From Xanthocytophaga flava (GTDB lineage: Bacteria > Bacteroidota > Bacteroidia > Cytophagales > 172606-1), in NCBI GenBank assembly GCA_030068525.1, contig JASJOS010000005.1, forward strand, positions 62,001 to 126,000: a stretch of DNA of 64,000 nucleotides, written 5' to 3'. Positions 15,950 to 25,727 of the stretch are shown here, in pieces (position 1 is the stretch's first letter; every line of letters begins with the position of its first letter). The notes beneath the pieces are model-generated. The model searched no databases. It saw only the letters and a program-made list of their open reading frames with translations, and had not been told where the DNA came from. A program made the translations under genes and the position numbers.

Positions 15950-17392
15950 TTATACAATGCTTAATTTCAACATGTTTGTATGCCGGTTACGGCTTACAGG
16001 GATGCTGCCTGTATTGATAATCACATCACCAGTTTTTACATGTCCGTCTCTTACCAGAATGTCCTTAATATCTTCAAAAATTTCATCTGTACTCTTGGAG
16101 TTATCATAGTAGTATGCACGGATACCCCAAACCAGACTTAGCGTATTTAACAATGTTTCATCAAATGTAAATACGAATATCTGTGATTTTGGACGATGGC
16201 TGGAGATACGTAATGCCGTATAGCCAGACATTGTTAAACCAACAATAGCCTGAGCATCTGTATCACGAGCCAAACGGCAAGCACTTACCACCACATTGTT
16301 GCTGTAGAAGTTCTGGTCATGTACCTGTTGTGCATAAGCATGGTTTTTATAATAGATATTAGCTCTTTCCTCTACCTGACGGATAGTTTCGGTCATTGAA
16401 CGTACCGCTTCTACAGGATACATACCTGAAGCAGTTTCTGCACTTAGCATAACGGTATCCGCACCATCAATAACTGCATTGGCAATATCACTGGTCTCTG
16501 CACGAGTTGGACGAGGACTAGTAATCATACTTTCCAGCATCTGTGTTGCAACAATTACCGGTTTAGCAGATTTGTTACACTTGTCTGCAATCATTTTCTG
16601 GATCATAGGGACTTCCTCTGCAGGAACCTCTACACCCAGGTCACCACGTGCAATCATGATAGCATCACTAGCTGCAATGATTGCATCGATATTTACAATG
16701 GCTTCCGGCTTTTCAATTTTAGATACCACACGGCTTGTTCTTCCTTTTGACTTGATGATTTCTTTCATCTCCAGTACTTCTTCAGCCGTACGTACAAAAG
16801 ATAAAGCGATCCAGTCCAGGTTATGTTCCAATCCAAATATAAGATCTTCACGATCTTTCTCTGTTAGAGCAGGAATAGATACATTCGTATTTGGAAGGTT
16901 AATACCTTTTTTTGATTTTAGGATACCTCCATATACAACTTCAGTAACGACTTCCTTATATTCTCCACTCTTATTGATATCTGTTACACGCAGTTCCAAC
17001 TTTCCATCATCCAACAAAATTCTCTCTCCAATATTTACATCATCTGCCATTTCCACATAGGTAGTACTGATGCGTTCACTGGTTCCTATGATTTTTTCAG
17101 TAGTAATAACCAGTTTGTTGCCTGCCCGCAGTTCTACTCCATTGTTCTCAACTTCACGAGTACGAATTTTAGGACCTTGCAAATCCTGTAGCAATCCTAT
17201 ATTTAGTTTGTGCTCCTGATTCAATTCTCTAACAAACTGAACCACCTTCAAATGATCTTCGTGGCTTCCATGCGAAAAGTTAAGCCGGAACACATCAACA
17301 CCAGCCTGAATCAACTGCAATAATTTTTCTTTGGTATTGGATGCCGGGCCAACAGTGGCAATAACTTTTGTTTTGTTAAATGGAATGTTCAT
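15950..17392 (-). CDS. pyk: Pyruvate kinase
   Basis: 480 residues, the standard length. It has NKTKVIATVGPASNTKEKL at the start, DVFRLNFSHGSH, the PEP/metal-site segment IMIARGDLGVEVP, and the active-site VATQMLESM followed by PTRAETSDIANAV. It converts phosphoenolpyruvate and ADP to pyruvate and ATP, the last step of glycolysis, in the cytoplasm. The C-terminal allosteric domain is present. It is monocistronic: the palindromic terminator follows and a long divergent spacer precedes. Confidence 0.97.
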   Translation of the reverse strand: MNIPFNKTKVIATVGPASNTKEKLLQLIQAGVDVFRLNFSHGSHEDHLKVVQFVRELNQEHKLNIGLLQDLQGPKIRTREVENNGVELRAGNKLVITTEKIIGTSERISTTYVEMADDVNIGERILLDDGKLELRVTDINKSGEYKEVVTEVVYGGILKSKKGINLPNTNVSIPALTEKDREDLIFGLEHNLDWIALSFVRTAEEVLEMKEIIKSKGRTSRVVSKIEKPEAIVNIDAIIAASDAIMIARGDLGVEVPAEEVPMIQKMIADKCNKSAKPVIVATQMLESMITSPRPTRAETSDIANAVIDGADTVMLSAETASGMYPVEAVRSMTETIRQVEERANIYYKNHAYAQQVHDQNFYSNNVVVSACRLARDTDAQAIVGLTMSGYTALRISSHRPKSQIFVFTFDETLLNTLSLVWGIRAYYYDNSKSTDEIFEDIKDILVRDGHVKTGDVIINTGSIPVSRNRHTNMLKLSIV

Positions 17393-17837
17393 GATTTATC
17401 AATTAGTCGTTATTTATTTAGTATGTAGTACAGGATTTTTTTGAGTAATGTTTTTTATATAGAAATCCCAAGCCAGATAGAAAAGCAAATGACCAGCAAA
17501 ATAATATCTTTTTGCGTTCAAAAACCTAAGTCATGTATGATTATTTGGCAAATTACATCTGATTACCAAATAACTTAGGGCTTTTTCAGTGGGCCTGCAA
17601 AACTGCTCAGTTTTTTTGAAAAAATCAGGAAAAACATAAAAAATACTTCGCTCTTGTACTTTTGTGGCCAATAATGAACAAACTGATAGGATGGTATTAA
17701 AGAGCAAAACCCTGAAAAACCCATAGGTTAAGCTATTTTTATTGTCATAAGATTGTCTGACCAATAAAAAATTGTTTGACAATATAGTTTGAAATGCATT
17801 TCTTTGCAGCAAGTTTTCACTATTAAAATTCAAAAAA
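17393..17837. other. Divergent intergenic region between pyk and acpP
   Basis: 445 bases. An imperfect hairpin lies at 17525-17579 (outer CCTAAGT/ACTTAGG, inner TTATTTGG/CCAAATAA) followed by GGCTTTTTC. A candidate acpP promoter element is at 17657-17664. The long minus-strand open frame across this region runs through acpP on the other strand and is not a gene. Confidence 0.5.
17657..17664 (+). promoter_or_regulatory. Candidate -7 element for acpP-fabF
   Basis: TACTTTTG fits TAnnTTTG, giving a leader of about 170 bases before acpP. The -33 TTG is missing at the expected spacing. Confidence 0.4.
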
Positions 17838-18074
17838 ATGTCAGAAATAGCAGAAAAAGTAAAAAAAATCATCATTGAGAAGTTGGGTGTGGAAGAGTCT
17901 GAAGTGACAACTGATGCCAGTTTTACAAACGACCTTGGCGCTGACTCTCTGGACACAGTCGAACTGATCATGGAATTCGAAAAAGAATTTGGTATTTCCA
18001 TTCCTGACGACCAAGCCGAAAACATTTCCACTGTTGGCCAGGCGGTAACATACCTGGAAGCCAACGTAAAATAA
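17838..18074 (+). CDS. acpP: Acyl carrier protein
   Basis: 78 residues, acidic, with the motif [10 protein letters not shown] in which Ser37 takes the 4'-phosphopantetheine arm. Helices and the closing [20 protein letters not shown] segment match AcpP. It carries growing acyl chains through type II fatty acid synthesis. The gene is 50 bases upstream of fabF, the usual order, so they are probably co-transcribed. It is a useful comparison for the serine-less relative at 50104. Confidence 0.97.
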   Translation: MSEIAEKVKKIIIEKLGVEESEVTTDASFTNDLGADSLDTVELIMEFEKEFGISIPDDQAENISTVGQAVTYLEANVK

Positions 18075-18124
18075 TTTTACCCCTCTATTGAATCCCGATT
18101 CGCTTCTGCGGATTTACCAACTCT

Positions 18125-19372
18125 ATGCAATTGAGACGAGTAGTCATTACGGGTTTAGGTGCACTTACTCCGATTGGTAATACTGTTTCCGAATTCTGGA
18201 ACGGATTAGCTAACGGAGTAAGTGGTGCTGCACCTATTACCAAGTTCGATGCGACAAAATTCCGCACAAAGTTTGCCTGTGAAGTGAAAAACTTCGATCC
18301 GGAGCAGTTCTTAGACCGCAAAGAAGCCCGCAGGATGGACCCCTTCACCCAATATGCTATGGTGGTAGCCGAAGAAGCTATACAGGATTCAGGTATGGAT
18401 CTTGCCACTATCGATGTTGATAGAGCTGGTGTCATCTGGGGATCTGGTATCGGTGGGCTCCGCTCGTTTCAGGATGAAGTCTCTGGATTTGCTGTAGGTG
18501 ATGGAACCCCTCGTTTCAGTCCATTCTTTATTACCAAAATGATTGCGGATCTTAGTGCAGGATATATTTCTATCCGCTATGGTTTCCGTGGTCCGAGTTA
18601 TGTTACTGTATCGGCTTGTGCTTCAGCTACCAATGCCATTGTAGACTCGTTTAACTACATTCGTATGGGGAAAATGGACATCGCTATCACTGGAGGTTCA
18701 GAAGCAGCTGTGACAGAAGCAGGTATTGGAGGATTCAATGCCATGAAAGCTCTCTCAGAACGTAATGAATCTCCCGAAACAGCTTCACGCCCTTATGACA
18801 AAGACAGAGATGGCTTTGTACTGGGAGAAGGCGCCGGATGTCTGATTCTGGAAGAATATGAACATGCCAAAGCACGTGGTGCAAAGATTTATGCTGAGCT
18901 GGTAGGTGGTGGTATGAGTTCAGATGCCTACCATATTACAGCCCCTCATCCAGAAGGTCTGGGAGCACACAATGTGATGCGTAACGCACTAAACGATGCA
19001 GGTCTGAAACCAGAGGATATAGACTACATCAATACACACGGCACATCTACTCCGCTCGGAGATCCTCAGGAAATACTTGCTATTCAGAAAATGTTTGGAG
19101 AGCATGCTTATAAGATAAATATCAGTTCAACCAAATCGATGACAGGGCACTTGCTGGGAGCCGCAGGGGCAGTGGAAGCAGTAGCTTCAGTGCTGTCAAT
19201 TCAGCATCAAACAGTCCCTCCAACGATCAATCACTTTACAGATGATGAAGGTCTGGATTCTGGATTAAATTTCACATTTAATAAAGCACAACAACGGAAG
19301 ATTGATATTGTATTAAGCAATACATTTGGTTTTGGAGGCCATAACTGCTCTATCATTTTCAAAAAAATCTGA
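18125..19372 (+). CDS. fabF: Beta-ketoacyl-ACP synthase II
   Basis: 415 residues with the KAS triad: Cys165 in VSACASATNAI, His in NTHGTSTPLGD, and His in KSMTGHLLGAAGA. It starts RRVVITGLGALTPIGN and ends FGFGGHNCSIIFKKI, both standard for FabF. It condenses malonyl-ACP with acyl-ACP in fatty acid elongation, including the temperature-sensitive C16 to C18 step. It lies directly downstream of acpP. A hairpin follows at 19415. Confidence 0.97.
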   Translation: MQLRRVVITGLGALTPIGNTVSEFWNGLANGVSGAAPITKFDATKFRTKFACEVKNFDPEQFLDRKEARRMDPFTQYAMVVAEEAIQDSGMDLATIDVDRAGVIWGSGIGGLRSFQDEVSGFAVGDGTPRFSPFFITKMIADLSAGYISIRYGFRGPSYVTVSACASATNAIVDSFNYIRMGKMDIAITGGSEAAVTEAGIGGFNAMKALSERNESPETASRPYDKDRDGFVLGEGAGCLILEEYEHAKARGAKIYAELVGGGMSSDAYHITAPHPEGLGAHNVMRNALNDAGLKPEDIDYINTHGTSTPLGDPQEILAIQKMFGEHAYKINISSTKSMTGHLLGAAGAVEAVASVLSIQHQTVPPTINHFTDDEGLDSGLNFTFNKAQQRKIDIVLSNTFGFGGHNCSIIFKKI

Positions 19373-19414
19373 GTTAGTTACCAAGTACCAAATAAAATTT
19401 CATATTCTCCAGGC

Positions 19415-19436
19415 GCAGCAATAACATTATTGCTGC
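19415..19436 (+). terminator. Terminator after fabF
   Basis: Nine-base perfect stem GCAGCAATA/TATTGCTGC with a 4-base loop, then an AT-rich run with eight Ts. It separates acpP-fabF from rnc. Confidence 0.7.
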
Positions 19437-19466
19437 ATTTATATTATTTTTTTTCATAAACTTATT

Positions 19467-19474
19467 TATCTTTG
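19467..19474 (+). promoter_or_regulatory. -7 element TATCTTTG for rnc
   Basis: TATCTTTG matches TAnnTTTG exactly, about 70 bases before the rnc start and just after the fabF terminator. No -33 TTG is seen. Confidence 0.5.
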
Positions 19475-19546
19475 TCTGAGTGCTTATGCATGAATATATA
19501 CATGAGCATAGTTTCGTGATTATTCGTACTTAATAAAGCGTAGCCT

Positions 19547-20293
19547 GTGCCTTCCGTTTTAGGTTTTGTTTCTGAGTTATTCAAATTTTCCTCTCTTAAA
19601 GACAAACAACTTGTAAAGGCTATCAAACAGATTACTGGTAGCAGCCCAAAAAATCTGTATCTATACAAACTCGCACTTCAACATACTTCTGCTGCAAAAG
19701 AAATAAACTCCGACGGATTCAGAGAGTCCAACGAACGCCTGGAATACCTGGGAGATGCTATTCTGGGAGCTGTTATTGCAGATTTCCTTTTCAAAAAATT
19801 TCCCTTTAAAGAAGAAGGATTCCTTACAGAAATACGCTCCCGTATTGTAAATCGGGAATCACTTAATAATGTAGCCAAAAAGATCGGACTCAATAAGCTG
19901 ATTGTATTTGACGGTCATAAACGTACGGCCCTTACTCATAAATCTATGTATGGGGATGCATTGGAAGCGTTGGTTGGTGCGATTTATCTCGATAAAGGGT
20001 TTGAGTTCTCTCGCAAATTTATCATCAAACGCTTAATTAAACCTCATTTCGACCTGGAAAATATAGTTCAGAATAATCAGAACTATAAGAGTATCATGAT
20101 CGAATGGGCACAACGCGCCAATAAGAAAGTTCATTTTGAAATAGTAGAAGAACGCGGAGCTGTTCACAACAAGGAATTTATAGCTCAAGTGGTTGTAGAT
20201 GGTGAACCATTTGCGACAGGAAGCGGCTATAGCAAAAAGAAAGCGGAACAAGCTGCCGCAGAAAAATCCTGTGAATTACTGGAATTAAAGTAA
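19547..20293 (+). CDS. rnc: Ribonuclease III
   Basis: 248 residues. The start is GTG at 19547: an in-frame TAG lies two codons upstream and no ATG occurs before the catalytic domain. The RNase III domain has the signature NERLEYLGDAILG near residue 65 and the second acidic site YGDALEALVGAIYLDKG near 130. A double-stranded RNA-binding domain (YKSIMIEWAQRANKKVHFEI to AEKSCELLEL) fills the C-terminus. It cleaves structured RNA in rRNA maturation and mRNA decay. It follows acpP-fabF, a common arrangement, with its own promoter element. Confidence 0.96.
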   Translation: MPSVLGFVSELFKFSSLKDKQLVKAIKQITGSSPKNLYLYKLALQHTSAAKEINSDGFRESNERLEYLGDAILGAVIADFLFKKFPFKEEGFLTEIRSRIVNRESLNNVAKKIGLNKLIVFDGHKRTALTHKSMYGDALEALVGAIYLDKGFEFSRKFIIKRLIKPHFDLENIVQNNQNYKSIMIEWAQRANKKVHFEIVEERGAVHNKEFIAQVVVDGEPFATGSGYSKKKAEQAAAEKSCELLELK

Positions 20294-20300
20294 TTCGATT

Positions 20301-21299
20301 CTATACAATCATATCTACTTGTCCTACTCTCAACTGACGAATCTGAATATTTCTGGCACACTTAAAATGTCCTTCCGGGCAAGCTTTGTGTCCATGTAAC
20401 CCACAAGGTCGGCAAGACAACTTTTCTTCTACCTCTACAACAAAGGACTGATCTGACAGTGGTCCATACCCAAATCCAGGTATCGTTGAACAATACACAG
20501 CACAAACAGGGGCATTCATTGCTGATGATAAGTGCATAGGAGCTGAATCATTTACATAATTCATAACAGCATCCTGCATTAGTGCTGCCGATACCAGTAA
20601 CGACAGTTTACCTGCCAGATTATAGACATTTCCCTGCTGACTACTAACCCGGATGTATTCGCAAGTATCCCAGTCAGTTGGAGCACCCACTAAATATACA
20701 GAATATATATTGGAGAGCTGATGGATCAATTCTATCCACTTATCTGCAGGAAATTGCTTGGTAAACCATACGGAGGTTGGTGCAATACAGATATAGGGGT
20801 GCTTTTTATAGGGAGCTACAATTTCAAAATCGGATGCAGATGGATATAACTGAGGCTGTCCAGGGATAGTATCTGTCAAATCCCGTATTAGGGTATGATT
20901 GCGTTCTATCTCATGCTTGCCATCAAACATATGAGGAACTACTTTATCAAAAAAACGTGAAAGAGGATTCTTATCAAAGCCTATTGTAGTATCTGCACCT
21001 GAGAATAGTGTAAACCAACCTGTGGTCGCATATCGTTGCAGGTTAATTACATAACTATATTTTTGATGGCGCACTTGTCTCAGAATCTTCCACAAGTTCT
21101 TATACTTACCCCCTTTCTTATCCCATATATATATAGTATTCAGGTAAGGATGATCTTTGACAATGCCTTCGTTTCCCTTGCGAACCATGAAGTCAATCCG
21201 AGCATCCGGATAGTGTTTTTTTAGTTTTTCTATTACACCTGTTGCCAGAATAACATCTCCAATAAATGCCGTTTGAATAATAAGAAATGAAGCCGCCAT
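20301..21299 (-). CDS. Glycosyltransferase family 9 (heptosyltransferase-like)
   Basis: 332 residues from ATG 21299, where the family N-terminus begins (MAASFLIIQTAFIGDVILATG). A frame extension to 21341 would run into the promoter element at 21339 and is rejected. GT9 features are GDVILATGVIEKLKKHYPDARIDFMVRKGN, the ICIAPTSVWFTKQFP phosphate-binding loop and NYVNDSAPMHLSSAMNAPVCAVY. Members add heptose or related sugars to lipopolysaccharide core on the cytoplasmic face. A cysteine-rich C-terminal piece (CRPCGLHGHKACPEGHFKC) is a feature seen in some heptosyltransferases. Exact sugar unknown. Confidence 0.9.
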   Translation of the reverse strand: MAASFLIIQTAFIGDVILATGVIEKLKKHYPDARIDFMVRKGNEGIVKDHPYLNTIYIWDKKGGKYKNLWKILRQVRHQKYSYVINLQRYATTGWFTLFSGADTTIGFDKNPLSRFFDKVVPHMFDGKHEIERNHTLIRDLTDTIPGQPQLYPSASDFEIVAPYKKHPYICIAPTSVWFTKQFPADKWIELIHQLSNIYSVYLVGAPTDWDTCEYIRVSSQQGNVYNLAGKLSLLVSAALMQDAVMNYVNDSAPMHLSSAMNAPVCAVYCSTIPGFGYGPLSDQSFVVEVEEKLSCRPCGLHGHKACPEGHFKCARNIQIRQLRVGQVDMIV

Positions 21300-21338
21300 G
21301 AAACTATATTCGTGTCCTGTATAATACCGTATAAGATT

Positions 21339-21346
21339 CAAAGGTA
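21339..21346 (-). promoter_or_regulatory. -7 element TACCTTTG for the GT9 gene
   Basis: Minus-strand TACCTTTG exactly matches TAnnTTTG, 40 bases before the chosen ATG. It supports the shorter start of the glycosyltransferase. Confidence 0.55.
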
Positions 21347-21418
21347 CTATTTTCGGAGAAAACTTTTCCTTTAGTGATTACGTTCTTGAAAAGAAGATCA
21401 ATAAGACAGAGAAAGTCT

Positions 21419-21426
21419 TATCTTTG
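21419..21426 (+). promoter_or_regulatory. -7 element TATCTTTG for the M16 peptidase operon
   Basis: TATCTTTG followed by CA lies 19 bases before the ATG at 21445, implying a very short leader. It is divergent from the GT9 promoter element 80 bases away. Confidence 0.55.
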
Positions 21427-21444
21427 CAAAGAGAGTAGTAATAC

Positions 21445-22683
21445 ATGGAAGAATATGATATTTATACCCTGCCTAATGGCATTAGGGTAGTACACAAACA
21501 AGTCACACATACCAAGATAGCCCATTGTGGTTTTACACTGGACATTGGTAGTCGTGACGAAAAGCCACATCAACAAGGGATTGCCCACTTCTGGGAACAT
21601 ATGGCCTTCAAAGGGACTAAAAAGCGAAAATCCTTTCACATACTTAACAGACTGGAAGCAGTAGGAGGCGAATTAAATGCTTTTACGACAAAGGAAAAGA
21701 TCTCTTTTCACGCATCTGTACTGGATAATCATTACGAGAAAGCATTTGAGCTACTGACAGATATAACCTTCGACTCCATCTTTCCAGAAAAACAGATAGA
21801 ACGGGAACGAAATGTGATTCTGGAAGAAATGGCGATGTACTACGATTCTCCTGAGGATTCTATTCAGGATGAATTTGATGCTATTGTTTTTGAAAATCAC
21901 TCACTGGGATTTAATATTCTTGGCACTACTGAAAGCGTAAGATCCTTCCATCGGGACGACTTCAAGAAATTTATTGCAGAAAACTTAAATACATCCAGAG
22001 TCATATTTTCTTCTATCGGTAATATTCCATTTAGTAAAATAAAGAAACTGGCCGACAAGTATCTGGCACCTATTCCAACCTATACATCTCAGCGTCAGCG
22101 TGAGCCATTTTTACACTTTACCCCTCAGCAAATTACCAAAACACGGGCAGTTACTCAGGCGCAATGTGCTCTTGGCAGGACTTCCTATCCAATAAATCAT
22201 TCCAACCGTTTGCCATTTTATATGCTGGTAAACATATTGGGCGGACCTGGCATGAATTCACGTCTGAATCTGGCATTACGCGAAAAGCATGGGTTTGTCT
22301 ATTCTGTTGAAGCCAGCTACTCTCCTTTTCTGGAAACAGGCTTGATGGCTATTTACTTTGGTACAGAACCCAAGCAATTACAGAAAAGCTTATCATTGAT
22401 TAGTAAGGAGCTAAAGCTGTTGCGGGACAAAAAGATGGGAACACTACAATTTCATACTGCTAAGGAACAATTGATGGGACAGTTAGCTATGTCTGAGGAA
22501 AGTAATCTAAACTTTATGCTCATGATGGCGAAGAGTTTGCTGGATACAGAACGCATTGAGTCTCTACCGGAGATTTTTTCACAAATACGTACTATTACAG
22601 CAGAACAACTTCAGGATCTGGCAAATGAAATGCTAAATGAAAATGAATGGAGTAAGTTATTGTATTTACCAGAAGAAGATTAA
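21445..22683 (+). CDS. M16 family zinc peptidase
   Basis: 412 residues. The inverted zinc motif HxxEH is HFWEH at 48-52, followed by the third ligand region ERNVILEEMAMYYDSPED around residue 115-135. A second, inactive-type M16 domain occupies the C-terminal half (YPINHSNRLPFYMLVNILGGPGMNSRLN). This is the length of the bacterial processing-peptidase subgroup. There is no signal peptide, so it is probably cytoplasmic. It is followed after 11 bases by an O-methyltransferase gene, forming an operon. Confidence 0.92.
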   Translation: MEEYDIYTLPNGIRVVHKQVTHTKIAHCGFTLDIGSRDEKPHQQGIAHFWEHMAFKGTKKRKSFHILNRLEAVGGELNAFTTKEKISFHASVLDNHYEKAFELLTDITFDSIFPEKQIERERNVILEEMAMYYDSPEDSIQDEFDAIVFENHSLGFNILGTTESVRSFHRDDFKKFIAENLNTSRVIFSSIGNIPFSKIKKLADKYLAPIPTYTSQRQREPFLHFTPQQITKTRAVTQAQCALGRTSYPINHSNRLPFYMLVNILGGPGMNSRLNLALREKHGFVYSVEASYSPFLETGLMAIYFGTEPKQLQKSLSLISKELKLLRDKKMGTLQFHTAKEQLMGQLAMSEESNLNFMLMMAKSLLDTERIESLPEIFSQIRTITAEQLQDLANEMLNENEWSKLLYLPEED

Positions 22684-22694
22684 TCATTACTCAT

Positions 22695-23336
22695 ATGGAC
22701 TTTTTACCTGAAGCCATTTCCGAATACGTTGAGGCACACAGTGCACCTGAATCAGAATTATTACAACGCATCAATCGTGAGACACATGCCCGTGTACTCA
22801 TGCCACGCATGCTATCAGGGCATCTGCAAGGCCGCGTATTGTCTATGTTCTCACATATGATTCGGCCTAAGCGTATCCTGGAAATTGGTACCTATACCGG
22901 TTATTCTGCAATCTGTCTGGCGGAAGGACTTACAGAAGATGGTTTATTATATACACTGGATATCAACGAGGAACTTGAAACCAGAGTACGTGGGTATTTC
23001 TTAGCAGCAGGGCTTGAAAATAAAATCAACTACCAGATTGGTAATGCAGTGGATATTATTCCCACGCTGACAGAAACCTGGGATCTGGTATTCATTGATG
23101 CAGATAAACTGAATTACCATACGTATTACGAACTGGTTTTGCCACAAGTGAGGCAAGGTGGTTTTATTATCTCTGACAATGTGTTATGGAGTGGCAAAGT
23201 AGCAGATCCCACAGCCAAGAAGGACAAAGACCTGCAAAATATGCTTGCGTTTAATACAATGATTCAAAATGACTCTCGGGTCGAAAATGTTCTTTTCCCG
23301 ATCAGAGACGGATTGTCTGTTGCCAGAAAACGTTAA
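22695..23336 (+). CDS. Class I SAM-dependent O-methyltransferase (CCoAOMT-like)
   Basis: 213 residues. Motif I is RILEIGTYTGYSAICLAEGL, motif II carries LYTLDINEE, and a metal-binding WDLVFIDADKLNYHTYYELVLP segment with SDNVLWSGKV follows. This is the catechol/caffeoyl-CoA O-methyltransferase-like group found widely in Bacteroidota. It methylates a hydroxyl using S-adenosylmethionine; the acceptor is unknown. It is second in the operon with the M16 peptidase, and the terminator at 23362 ends the transcript. Confidence 0.92.
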   Translation: MDFLPEAISEYVEAHSAPESELLQRINRETHARVLMPRMLSGHLQGRVLSMFSHMIRPKRILEIGTYTGYSAICLAEGLTEDGLLYTLDINEELETRVRGYFLAAGLENKINYQIGNAVDIIPTLTETWDLVFIDADKLNYHTYYELVLPQVRQGGFIISDNVLWSGKVADPTAKKDKDLQNMLAFNTMIQNDSRVENVLFPIRDGLSVARKR

Positions 23337-23361
23337 TTATCCGGGAATAAATAATTATTGA

Positions 23362-23393
23362 AATATACCACAACCCAAAAGTTGTGGTATATT
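23362..23393 (+). terminator. Terminator of the M16/O-methyltransferase operon
   Basis: A 13-bp stem AATATACCACAAC with its exact complement (23381-23393), 6-base loop, followed by TTTATC. It lies inside the long open frame of the next gene, supporting the later start of that gene. Confidence 0.8.
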
Positions 23394-23409
23394 TTTATCA
23401 GAATGACCG

Positions 23410-23417
23410 TATCTTTG
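23410..23417 (+). promoter_or_regulatory. -7 element TATCTTTG for the lytic transglycosylase
   Basis: TATCTTTG lies 100 bases before the preferred start at 23517 and just after a terminator. A TTG at 23382-23384 is 25 bases upstream, slightly far for a -33 element. Confidence 0.5.
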
Positions 23418-23516
23418 CCGTTAACTAATCAAGGCCTGCTCAATACAGGTGTTTATAGTTCTGAGCTTAATTCGAGCAAAACATTCCACTTCATGACACT
23501 GCAACCACATTTCAAC

Positions 23517-25709
23517 ATGAATAAATACTTTCCAGTAGTTCTTCTTTCCTTTCTTTCGCCTTTATTCATCAACCTTCATGCAGCGGATATACCTGAACAA
23601 CTTGACTTTGCAGGTATACGGTTGAAAATAAAGGATAACATTCGTGACAAGATCAGTACAGATGTGGATCGCCTTACCAAGCCCGGTAAACATGCAGAAG
23701 CTAAACTGGAACGTATCCGGATGTATTTTCCTTTGATTGAAAAAGTATTAGCAGAGGAAGGACTTCCCAATAATTTCAAATACCTTGTTATTCAGGAAAG
23801 TGATCTCATAGCAGATGCTGTCTCAACATCCAATGCAGTAGGGTTCTGGCAGTTTAAACGCGAAACCGCTCTTGAAATGGGTTTAGCAGTGAACAATGAT
23901 GTAGATGAACGCAAACATATTGTGGCATCTACCCGGGCAGCGGCACGTTATCTAAAACGCAATAACTTCTTCTTTGACAACTGGTTGTATGCTCTTATGG
24001 CTTATAATACAGGATTGACAGGGGCTAAGAACCTTGTAGGAGAAGGAGATAAGGGTGCTACCCGCATGGAGATTGACAAAGACACCCACTGGTATATCCT
24101 CAAATTTCTGGCACATCAGATTGCATTTGAAAAATCAGCCGCTATAAGCTCATCGTCTCTGGTATTAGCAGAATACCCTTGTACAGGTGGGCAAAAGCTA
24201 TCAGATATTGCCAGTACATTTAATGTACAGGAAGAAGAACTGGCTCTTTATAATAAATGGTTAAGCTCACGCAGAGTACCTGAAGATAAACCTTATACCA
24301 TTCTTGTTCCTGTACCTGCCAGCCAGGCAGATGTTATTGCATCTACCAATAAACCTGCCCCTACTACTAGTCCTACAACAACTAAAACGTCTATCTTTAA
24401 TTATGAGTATAGTCATGAAGTAGAAGCTGATTTTCGTCAAAGCTCTAAGTTTCCCGTGTTAAAAAAGAAAGAAACTATATTTTATGAAATCAATGGGAGA
24501 TCAGGTATTATGGCAGCTAACAATGATAATATCATGACTCTGGCAGAAAAAGGGCATCTTTCTATTGAAAAATTCATGACCTATAATGATTTAAAATCTA
24601 ATGATGCCATAGTAGCAGGAAAAGTGTATTATCTGAAGAAAAAACGAAATAAGGCCAAATTACATTTTCACACTATAATTGAGGGAGAAACGCTATGGGA
24701 GATCTCTCAAAAATATGGTATTCGTGAAAAATCGCTGAAAACCAAGAACCGTCTGGGAGACAATGAAAAGCTGGAACATGGCCGTATTCTCTGGTTACGT
24801 TTCCGCAGACCGTCCAGTAAACCAGTTGAGGTTCGTAATATACCAAGACCTGCTCCTAAAGTATCAACGACTCCTGTTATTAAAGAACCGGCTAAGACAA
24901 CCACCCCGGTAATGAAACAACCTGCTGTAACTCCAACAACTCCAATTAACACACCAGAAGAAAAGCAGCCAGTTGCTACTCGTCCTCAGACTGAGCCACA
25001 GAATACAACTCCTGTAGTGACTCAACCTGTTGTTACTAAACCGACACCACCTAAACAAGAAACTGCTGCACCTGTAGTAGTAACTCCTCCCAAAACGGAA
25101 TCTGTAAGACAAGAGCCAATAGTTGTAACACAGCCTAAAACTGAAGAAGTGGTTCTGGTGAACTCACACAATGTGCAGCCAGGGGAAACACTGTATTCTA
25201 TTGCACGTCAGTATAAAGTAAGTGTAGCACAGCTACGTCAATGGAACAGCCTTACTGAAACAGCTAGCTTATCTATTGGACAACGGCTTATCGTAGGAGA
25301 TGAAACACCTATCACAACCAATACATCGGTTCCTGTAGTAACCAAACCAGCAGCCTCAACTACTACCACACATACCGTACAGGCAGGAGAAACGTTGTAT
25401 TCCATCAGTCGTCGTTATGGTATTTCTGTTGCTGAGATTCGTCAATGGAATAATCTGGTAGAAACAGATGGCGTACAAATTGGTCAAACATTATCTATTC
25501 GGTCACAGTCAACCACTAAAACTACTGTAGATACAACCAAAATCCAACCAACATCCAGCGTGTCTGTTACAGAATATGAGGTTAAGCCTGGTGATACACT
25601 TTACAAGATTGCCAAAGCATATGGCGTAACTGTAGAAAAATTGTTGGAATGGAATAAAAAAACAACTCCTAGCGTTTCAATTGGAGAGAAACTGAAAATT
25701 AAAAAATAA
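23517..25709 (+). CDS. MltD-like membrane/periplasmic lytic transglycosylase with LysM repeats
   Basis: 730 residues from ATG 23517, which begins a signal peptide (MNKYFPVVLLSFLSPLFI, cleavage near LHA). The open frame extends to 23358, but that part contains the upstream terminator and promoter. The SLT (GH23) domain at about 55-200 has the catalytic Glu in VIQESDLIADAVS and the GFWQFKRETA segment. Then follow a degenerate LysM-like stretch, one LysM starting HTIIEGETLWEIS, a Pro/Thr/Lys-rich linker of about 130 residues, and three LysMs at the C-terminus (QPGETLYSIARQY, QAGETLYSISRRY, KPGDTLYKIAKAY). It cleaves peptidoglycan glycan strands, with LysMs holding it on the wall. Confidence 0.93.
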   Translation: MNKYFPVVLLSFLSPLFINLHAADIPEQLDFAGIRLKIKDNIRDKISTDVDRLTKPGKHAEAKLERIRMYFPLIEKVLAEEGLPNNFKYLVIQESDLIADAVSTSNAVGFWQFKRETALEMGLAVNNDVDERKHIVASTRAAARYLKRNNFFFDNWLYALMAYNTGLTGAKNLVGEGDKGATRMEIDKDTHWYILKFLAHQIAFEKSAAISSSSLVLAEYPCTGGQKLSDIASTFNVQEEELALYNKWLSSRRVPEDKPYTILVPVPASQADVIASTNKPAPTTSPTTTKTSIFNYEYSHEVEADFRQSSKFPVLKKKETIFYEINGRSGIMAANNDNIMTLAEKGHLSIEKFMTYNDLKSNDAIVAGKVYYLKKKRNKAKLHFHTIIEGETLWEISQKYGIREKSLKTKNRLGDNEKLEHGRILWLRFRRPSSKPVEVRNIPRPAPKVSTTPVIKEPAKTTTPVMKQPAVTPTTPINTPEEKQPVATRPQTEPQNTTPVVTQPVVTKPTPPKQETAAPVVVTPPKTESVRQEPIVVTQPKTEEVVLVNSHNVQPGETLYSIARQYKVSVAQLRQWNSLTETASLSIGQRLIVGDETPITTNTSVPVVTKPAASTTTTHTVQAGETLYSISRRYGISVAEIRQWNNLVETDGVQIGQTLSIRSQSTTKTTVDTTKIQPTSSVSVTEYEVKPGDTLYKIAKAYGVTVEKLLEWNKKTTPSVSIGEKLKIKK

Positions 25710-25727
25710 GATCTTACTCCTTTCCTT

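Noticed and set aside
17531..18064. Minus-strand open frame of 177 codons
   Set aside because: It lies antisense to acpP, a certain gene, and has no family features.
23358..23516. Upstream extension of the lytic transglycosylase
   Set aside because: It contains a terminator and a promoter element, and the signal peptide starts at 23517.
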